Shown one piece after another: positions 49,005-53,308 of a DNA stretch of 53,308 nt. The translations under genes and the position numbers were made by a program. The notes below the pieces were generated by a model that made no database searches, was not told where the DNA came from, and worked only from the letters and a program-made list of their open reading frames with translations. This stretch comes from an uncultured bacterium (GTDB taxonomy: Bacteria > Patescibacteriota > Patescibacteriia > Patescibacteriales > SZUA-104), in contig CAJVWV010000003.1 of NCBI GenBank assembly GCA_913009695.1, positions 1 to 53,308 of the forward strand, given 5' to 3'. Numbering within the stretch: the first letter of the stretch is position 1; each line of letters begins with the position of its first letter.

Positions 49005-49538
49005 TTAGGCAGTTAAGTTCCAGTCGTTTTTAAACCAGTTGAACCACATAAATTTATCAGACGCGGATATGATTTCCTTGGAAACATGGTTACGGGTTGA
49101 AATGGCGATTACTTTTTTACCGTGTTTTTGAACGTATTTGATAAGGGGTGCGAAATCGCTGTCTCCACTAAGCAGCACTGCCGTGTCATAAGCTGGTATT
49201 AGGTCAATCATATCTATGGTTAATTCCACATCGCAATTACCTTTAAACAGTTGCTCGCCGTTTTTCAGTTTGATTATCTTAACTTCCTTGACTACCATTT
49301 TAAAACCTTTGCGAGCCAGCATTTCCAATAAGTTCGCTTGCCCGACATTCTCTTTGTTGGTGGAATAATAGAAGTAGATGTCAGCCAATTTACTATGGTT
49401 TTTAAAATACTGCTGAAGTTTTTTGTAGTCGATTCTCCAGCCCAAGTCTTTTAAGCTATAAACGACATTAGCCACATCTATGAATACCGCTATTCTGCCG
49501 TAATTTTGCCAGTTAATTTGTTGATTATTGTTAGCCAT
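49005..49538 (-). CDS. NYN-domain (LabA/DUF88-like) protein, putative ribonuclease
   Basis: A protein of 177 residues with a PIN-like NYN fold. The acidic metal-binding residues are visible in AVFIDVANV (Asp21), GNCDVELTIDMI (about 101-112) and LSGDSDFAPLIKYV (about 127-140). Such proteins are thought to cleave or bind RNA; activity is not proven for most. It is framed by ~60-bp inverted repeats (48862-48916 and 49570-49637), again with GCCAG cores, so it appears to be another single-gene unit. A consensus promoter lies antisense at its 3' end. Confidence 0.88.
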   Translation of the reverse strand: MANNNQQINWQNYGRIAVFIDVANVVYSLKDLGWRIDYKKLQQYFKNHSKLADIYFYYSTNKENVGQANLLEMLARKGFKMVVKEVKIIKLKNGEQLFKGNCDVELTIDMIDLIPAYDTAVLLSGDSDFAPLIKYVQKHGKKVIAISTRNHVSKEIISASDKFMWFNWFKNDWNLTA

Positions 49539-49569
49539 ACTAATATTCTAATGTAATTCCACCCTATTT

Positions 49570-49653
49570 GCAAATTAAAAAATTAAAAAGAGCTTTTTGA
49601 ATAATAAAAGAAAAAAATATAAATTTATCCTCTGGCGCAGCCAGATATACGCT
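49570..49653. repeat. Cassette-boundary site X4 (right of the NYN gene)
   Basis: AATTAAAAAGAGCTTTTTG, then AAAATATAAATTTATCCTC and TGGCGCAGCCAGATATACGCT. This is X3 in reverse without its hairpin. It is cut at 49654 by the end of IS copy 2, at the same position in the site as the MITE in X2. Confidence 0.6.
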
Positions 49654-50444
49654 CAGACCGTCTAATAACCAAATCTTAGGCGGTCATTTTTTTACTAAAA
49701 GAGTCCGCATGACTCCTAGATTGCCGTTCCCGATCTCATTAAACTGTCAAATTGTTTTTTGTTTTTACCTATTTTAATCCAATTTGCCATTTTAACGAAG
49801 TTATGAGCGATTGCCGTCAAACCAAACTCTGTTTTTACCATTGGTTTGCCCCGACAAAGAAAGTTTTCCATTTTTTGGTTATGTTTAATATTCCCGAATA
49901 CCGGCTCAACATCATATATGCGCTCCAGATATTTTTGCTTCCCTGATTTAGTATTTAATTTTTTTCTCATTTTTGATTTTAGTTTTTCCAGTGTCCAATC
50001 CACGCAGATTTGTTTATTCTTTGCTTTCGTGCATTTCTTTTTTGCTTTACAATTTCCGCAGTCATCGCAGAAATATCTTTGACTGATTATTTTTGTTTTG
50101 TCATGCTTGCCGCGGTTAGTTATTTTCAGTTTCAGCCTATTCCTTCCGGGACAGATAAATTCATTGCTTTTCTCATTATACTTAAAATAATTCCGATGGT
50201 ATTTATTCAATGTCCCGTCCCTCATGCCTTTTTCCTCAAATGATTTTCTCCTGTCGGGAATATACGCGTTAATCTCTGTTTTATCCAATTTCTCCATATT
50301 CTCCTTGCTCCAATATCCGCAGTCGGCTTTGACTGTTTTAACTTGTTTTTTCGTATTCTCTTCGCTTTTCTCAATCATAACATTTAGCGAAGGCTCGTCA
50401 ATGGCTTCATCAGTAATGTCATACGCGGTAATTATCTGCTTGCT
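49654..50444 (-). mobile_element. 3' half of an IS1182-type element (copy 2)
   Basis: It starts with the terminus CAGACCGTCTAATAACC, and the first ~65 bp are shared with copy 1. It ends abruptly at about 50444 inside another gene without the second terminus (GTTTTTCGACAGCC). Confidence 0.78.
49716..50444 (-). pseudogene. IS1182-family transposase, C-terminal half
   Basis: About 242 codons in frame: SKQIITAYDITDEAIDEPSL, VKADCGYWSKENMEKLD with the second catalytic Asp, INAYIPDRR, a Cys-rich loop (CDDCGNCKAKKKC) and YDVEPVFGNIKHNQ with the catalytic Glu. The N-terminal half with the first Asp is missing, so it is inactive. The apparent ATG at 50471 belongs to the neighbouring gene read in another frame. 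Confidence 0.85.
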
Positions 50445-50818
50445 GGGCATATATGACCAAAAACCTTGCAAGATGCATCTAAAAAAACTTTAGGAATGCT
50501 ATCGGGATAATTTCTGAGATTAAAATTTTTAGTTTCCTCCTTAAACCATTTTTCTCTTGCCTTATCAAGTTTTTTTTCATTGCCCAATTTTTTAGTTTTA
50601 AGACATTCTTTTAAGTATTCATTATGCTCTTTCGCTTCTTTTTTGGTGGGCGGGAATAGCGGAAAATCTTCGACAAGTGGCCCAAAAGGACAATATTTTA
50701 ATTCCCAACAAGGCTTGCACAATCCCGAAATTCTTTCTTTCCAATTTTTTACAATAACTTTGTCTGCAATTCTTGGTGGATAGCCAAGTTGTTTTTTTAT
50801 TGAACTATGAATCTTCAT
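50445..50818 (-). pseudogene. Unknown protein truncated by the IS remnant
   Basis: About 124 codons starting MKIHSSIKKQLGYPPRIADK, with WKERISGLCKPCWELKYCPF and GPLVEDFPLFPPTKKEAKEH, and ending CKVFGHICPA just where transposase sequence begins. The CxxC and later Cys suggest a zinc site. The pattern looks like a conserved uncharacterised family, but I cannot name it. The frame runs only a few residues into the IS remnant, so the native C-terminus is lost. The N-terminus is intact, with a GTTAGGCG core 26 nt upstream. Confidence 0.65.
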
Positions 50819-50843
50819 AAATTAAAGAAAGTGACAAATATTT

Positions 50844-50872
50844 CGCCTAACAAGTTATATATGAATTTGTTA
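50844..50872 (-). repeat. Hairpin with GTTAGGCG core at the recR edge of the island
   Basis: On the minus strand TAACAAATT, a 7-nt loop, AACTTGTTA (one mismatch), ending GTTAGGCG (50851-50844). A relative, AACAAGTTCGCATATAACTT, lies at the far end of the island (44308-44326). The site begins one base after the recR stop codon, so it marks the junction of chromosome and island. Confidence 0.6.
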
Positions 50873-50873
50873 T

Positions 50874-51470
50874 TTAGACTTCATTTCTAAACTTCAACGC
50901 GTTAGAGAGCGTCATTTCATCGGCGTATTCCAGATCAGAGCCCATAGGAAGTCCTTTAGCTAGCTTAGTTATCTTTATATTGTAAGGTTTTAGGAGTTTT
51001 ACTAGATACATTGAAGTTGTTTCTCCTTCAAGGTTTGGGTTTAAAGCGAGTATTATTTCTTTTATATTGCCAGCCTTAACTTTTTCAACAAGCTTTTTGA
51101 TGTTAAGCTGTTCGGGTTTTATTCCTTCAATCGCGTTCAGTTGTCCGCCTAGAACATGATAAAGGCCGTTGTATTCGCCGGTAGATTCAATAGTTATCAT
51201 ATCACGAGTATCGGCGACAACGCACAATAAGTTTTTATCGCGTTTATTGTCAGTACATATAGAGCATGGGTCTGACTCAGCGTAAACCATGCAGGTTTGG
51301 CATATAGTAGTCTTTTCTTTAAGCTCGGCAATACCTTGCGCAAATCTTTGCAGTTCTTCTGGATGCGCCCTTAGTAAATAAAAAACATACCGCTCAGCAG
51401 TCTTTGGACCGACGGTAGGGAGGCTGGAGAAATGATTTATTAGATTTTGGATAGATGCAGGGAAACGCAT
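50874..51470 (-). CDS. recR: Recombination mediator RecR
   Basis: A ring-forming protein of 198 residues that, with RecO, loads RecA at gaps. The N-terminal helix-hairpin-helix (LPTVGPKTAERYVFYLL) is followed by the four-Cys zinc finger C..C then C..C (about 57-72, CQTCMVYAESDPCSIC), the Toprim domain (LLCVVADTRDMITIESTGEY, ALNPNLEGETTSMYL) and the ITKLAKGLPMGSDLEYAD ending. It lies downstream of ybaB in the usual order. Its 3' edge borders the accessory island. Confidence 0.95.
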   Translation of the reverse strand: MRFPASIQNLINHFSSLPTVGPKTAERYVFYLLRAHPEELQRFAQGIAELKEKTTICQTCMVYAESDPCSICTDNKRDKNLLCVVADTRDMITIESTGEYNGLYHVLGGQLNAIEGIKPEQLNIKKLVEKVKAGNIKEIILALNPNLEGETTSMYLVKLLKPYNIKITKLAKGLPMGSDLEYADEMTLSNALKFRNEV

Positions 51471-51477
51471 AAAAATT

Positions 51478-51678
51478 TCTAATATCTAATTTCTAATTTC
51501 TAATAAAATTACCAATGTCTAATGCTAAAATTAATCCAGAACACTCGGGATTAGAAATTTATTCATTTTGAATTTGACCTTTTATTAGAAATTAGGTGAA
51601 TTAGAAATTATTAATCTATAAGTTCGTGTTTTGTGCTATGTCCTAGATCCTTCGCTTCGCTCAGGATGACAAAAAAAG
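51478..51678. repeat. TAGAAATTAGAAATTA simple repeats and a CATCCTGAGCGAAGCG-type unit
   Basis: ATTTCTAATATCTAATTTCT on the left and TTATTAGAAATTAGGTGAAT on the right are complementary low-complexity arms. AGATCCTTCGCTTCGCTCAG and GATGAC (51649-51670) is half of a palindromic repeat. No gene is seen in this gap. Confidence 0.5.
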
Positions 51679-51679
51679 A

Positions 51680-51955
51680 TTACCCAATCCCCGGCAATCC
51701 TCCCATTTCCTGCATTTTTTGCGCCATTATTTTTTGGGTTTTTTTAATAGCTTCATTCATGCAATCAGTAAGCATTCCTTCAAGGCTGTCCTTAGCTAAT
51801 TCATCATTTATTGTTATGGAGGTAATTTCCATATTACCATTCATTATGACCTTGACACCGCCTTTCTCAACGGTTACTGACTCTTGTGATAAGGCGTTTT
51901 GCATTGTTTTTGCTTGGCTACGCAAGTCTTTTATGTGTTTAAGTTTGTTGAACAT
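51680..51955 (-). CDS. ybaB: YbaB/EbfC nucleoid-associated protein
   Basis: A DNA-binding dimer of 91 residues. An N-terminal helix (MFNKLKHIKDLRSQAKTMQN) is followed by a three-stranded sheet (VEKGGVKVIMNGNMEITSI) and a C-terminal helix ending in Met- and Gln-rich residues. It is placed ahead of recR, a pairing kept in most bacteria. Length is slightly below the usual ~105. Confidence 0.9.
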   Translation of the reverse strand: MFNKLKHIKDLRSQAKTMQNALSQESVTVEKGGVKVIMNGNMEITSITINDELAKDSLEGMLTDCMNEAIKKTQKIMAQKMQEMGGLPGIG

Positions 51956-52147
51956 GTGTTTGTAATTTGTAATTAGAAATTTGTAATTAGGGGTCTTTAT
52001 CCAAATTACCAGTTACAAATTGCTAATTACTTTTTATAAAAAATATAAATTAATCATTATTTGTAAATTCGTAGTAGATTCGTCCCGCCACTATATTAAT
52101 TTTGTTGTGGGCGGGATCCCGCTAAAAGCGGTGATAATTCGTAGAGG
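51956..52147. repeat. TTTGTAATTAG simple repeats and second CCCGCC/GGCGGG unit
   Basis: 51960-52030 holds TAATTTGTAATTAGAAATTT and its complement. 52082-52138 (GTCCCGCCACTATATT, then GGCGGGATCCCGCTAAAAGC) is the second copy of the unit at 15335-15389. No gene is seen. Confidence 0.6.
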
Positions 52148-53261
52148 CTAAAATTCTGGTGGAACATCAGCTCCTGTTTTTTCTAGTGTTTTAAAACTAA
52201 CTGTATTTTCGTCAAAGAATAATTTTATTTTTCCGGTCGGGCCGTTTCTATGTTTGGCGATATGAATTTCAGCGATGGTTTTATCTTCTTCAGTTAATTC
52301 ATCAATATCATAATTCCGGTCAGATGACTTACGATAAATAAACATAACAACGTCAGCATCCTGCTCAATAGAACCTGATTCACGCAAATGGGATAATTTT
52401 GGAATAGCGGGCCTAGATTGTTCAACCACACGGGAAAGTTGAGACAGGGCCAGAACTGGAATATTCAACTCTCTAGCGATACCTTTAAGTCCGCGGGTTA
52501 TTTCCGATACTTCCTGCACTCTGTTATCGCCGTATCTGCCGCGTCCTTCCATTAGCTGTAAGTAATCAATTACAATCAAATCCAATTTTTTTTCAATTTG
52601 CAATCTCCTTGCCTTTGTTCTTATTTCCATTATAGATGTATTGGCTGAATCATCAATAAAAATCGGCGCTTCGGATAGTTGCCCCATGGACGCGCTGATA
52701 TTCGCGAAATCATTGTCTTCTTCGCGGTCGGACAATTTACCCGTACGCATCTTCCATAAACTTACGCCGGCCTGGGCGCAAAGCATACGGTCTACTAATT
52801 GTTCCTTACTCATTTCCAAAGAAAATATTCCCACGGCAGCCTTGTTTTTAACCGCTGCTTGTCTGGCAATATCAAGAGCAAGAGAAGTTTTTCCGACTGA
52901 AGGGCGAGCCGCTAAAATAACTAGATCTGATTTTTGCAGTCCGGCAAGTAAATTATCAAGGTCGGAAAAACCGGTTGGTAAACCGCGCAATTTTCCGCTT
53001 TGTTTATGCAGTTCGTCAATACGGTCAAAAGCCTCGGTTAAAAGGTTGTCAATCGGAAGGAAAACATTCTTTAAATATTTTTGAGAAACACTAAATAATT
53101 TTTGTTCGGCTTCATCCAGAATTTTATCTATATCCTCGTCTTCTTTGTAACCCATTTCAGTGATTTCGCTTGAAGCGTGAAGGAGTCGCCTTAGAGTGGC
53201 TTTGCGCTGAATTATTTTAGCATAATGAGTTACGTTCGCGGCGGTTGCTACGGAGTTAGAC
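52148..53261 (-). CDS. dnaB: Replicative DNA helicase DnaB, 5' end missing
   Basis: The C-terminal ~370 residues of the hexameric helicase that unwinds DNA at the fork. The N-terminal domain is partly present (SNSVATAANVTHYAKIIQRK). The RecA-like domain has Walker A AARPSVGKTSLALDIA, VGIFSLEMSKEQLVDR, LIVIDYLQLM, LNIPVLALSQLSRVVE and SIEQDADVVMFIYR with the arginine finger region. The ending (GPTGKIKLFFDENTVSF) is complete. The gene runs off the contig, and the first residues of the apparent frame (MCSSDL) come from sequencing adapter. About 70-100 N-terminal residues should be missing. No intein is seen in this part. Confidence 0.95.
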
Positions 53262-53308
53262 AGATCGGAAGAGCACACGTCTGAACTCCAGTCACACTGA
53301 TATATCTC
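53262..53308. other. Illumina TruSeq adapter with index read-through
   Basis: AGATCGGAAGAGCACACGTC and what follows is the standard TruSeq index adapter; the bases after TCCAGTCAC read ACTGAT then ATATCTC, as in an indexed adapter. It is not biological sequence and should be trimmed. Confidence 0.97.

Noticed and set aside
49846-50493. Plus-strand frames across IS copy 2
   Set aside because: They are antisense to transposase codons and have no independent coding character.
44226-50873. A standard integron or CALIN called outright
   Set aside because: No integrase is in the window, neighbouring cores alternate in orientation, and I cannot score attC folds by eye. It is reported as a hypothesis only.
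1-53261. tRNA or rRNA genes
   Set aside because: I looked for cloverleaf features and rRNA signatures and found none that I could support; a covariance search would settle it.

Overview
The window is an AT-rich contig (about two thirds A+T by eye) that reads like a bacterium of the Candidate Phyla Radiation / Patescibacteria, probably of the Parcubacteria type. This placement is inferred from gene content: compact operons, a type IV pilus locus with a PilX-like protein and no secretin, a bL25 protein with an acidic tail, SEDS proteins with Mur enzymes scattered among repeats, a DUF3048 protein, and histidine kinases whose H-box reads HKLRTPLT. TGA is used as an ordinary stop. No rRNA, tRNA or CRISPR was recognised. 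The last 47 bases (53262-53308) are Illumina TruSeq adapter and not genome; they truncate dnaB.

Layout. 1-9.7 kb: a small membrane protein, a TrmH-type rRNA methyltransferase, gyrB, an unknown protein, a bitopic membrane protein, a RodA-type SEDS protein, ribosomal protein bL25 and a DUF3048 protein. 9.7-14.5 kb: three tandem paralogous membrane histidine kinases with no response regulator. 14.5-17 kb: rpmE-prfA-prmC. 17.2-20.5 kb: an Fe-S assembly operon (Rrf2 regulator, L,D-transpeptidase, IscU-type scaffold, Nfu, cysteine desulfurase) behind a promoter that carries an inverted-repeat operator. 20.6-32.8 kb: a type IV pilus operon on the minus strand (pilB, pilC, a 1398-residue prepilin fused to a large exported region, a second prepilin, a PilX-like protein, pilM, pilN, pilO, one small bitopic protein). 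33-44.2 kb: a stretched dcw-like cluster, mraY-ftsW-murG-murC-murB, without murD and with other small genes and an ABC exporter inserted.

44.2-50.9 kb is an accessory island between murB and recR. It holds IS1182-type transposase remnants, a Fic protein, a 5'-truncated HtrA-like protease, a NUDIX hydrolase, a methyltransferase, a NYN-domain protein and a truncated protein of unknown function. Several of these single genes sit inside their own nested inverted repeats, whose outer cores (CGCCTAAC, CATTTAAC, GTTAAGTG) resemble integron attC R-boxes. This is the best candidate here for an undescribed mobile-cassette arrangement. 50.9-53.3 kb: recR, ybaB and dnaB, all on the minus strand.

A second theme is invasion by short repeats. 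At least seven families of palindromic or MITE-like repeats fill intergenic gaps. Many are also inserted in frame inside essential genes (murC three times, murG three times, prmC about four times, the cysteine desulfurase, bL25, the 5284 membrane protein). Some seem to supply start or stop codons. Most genes lack a Shine-Dalgarno, and several have a -10-like hexamer 5-6 nt before the start codon, which suggests leaderless transcripts. A few small genes instead carry a strong AAAGGAGG.
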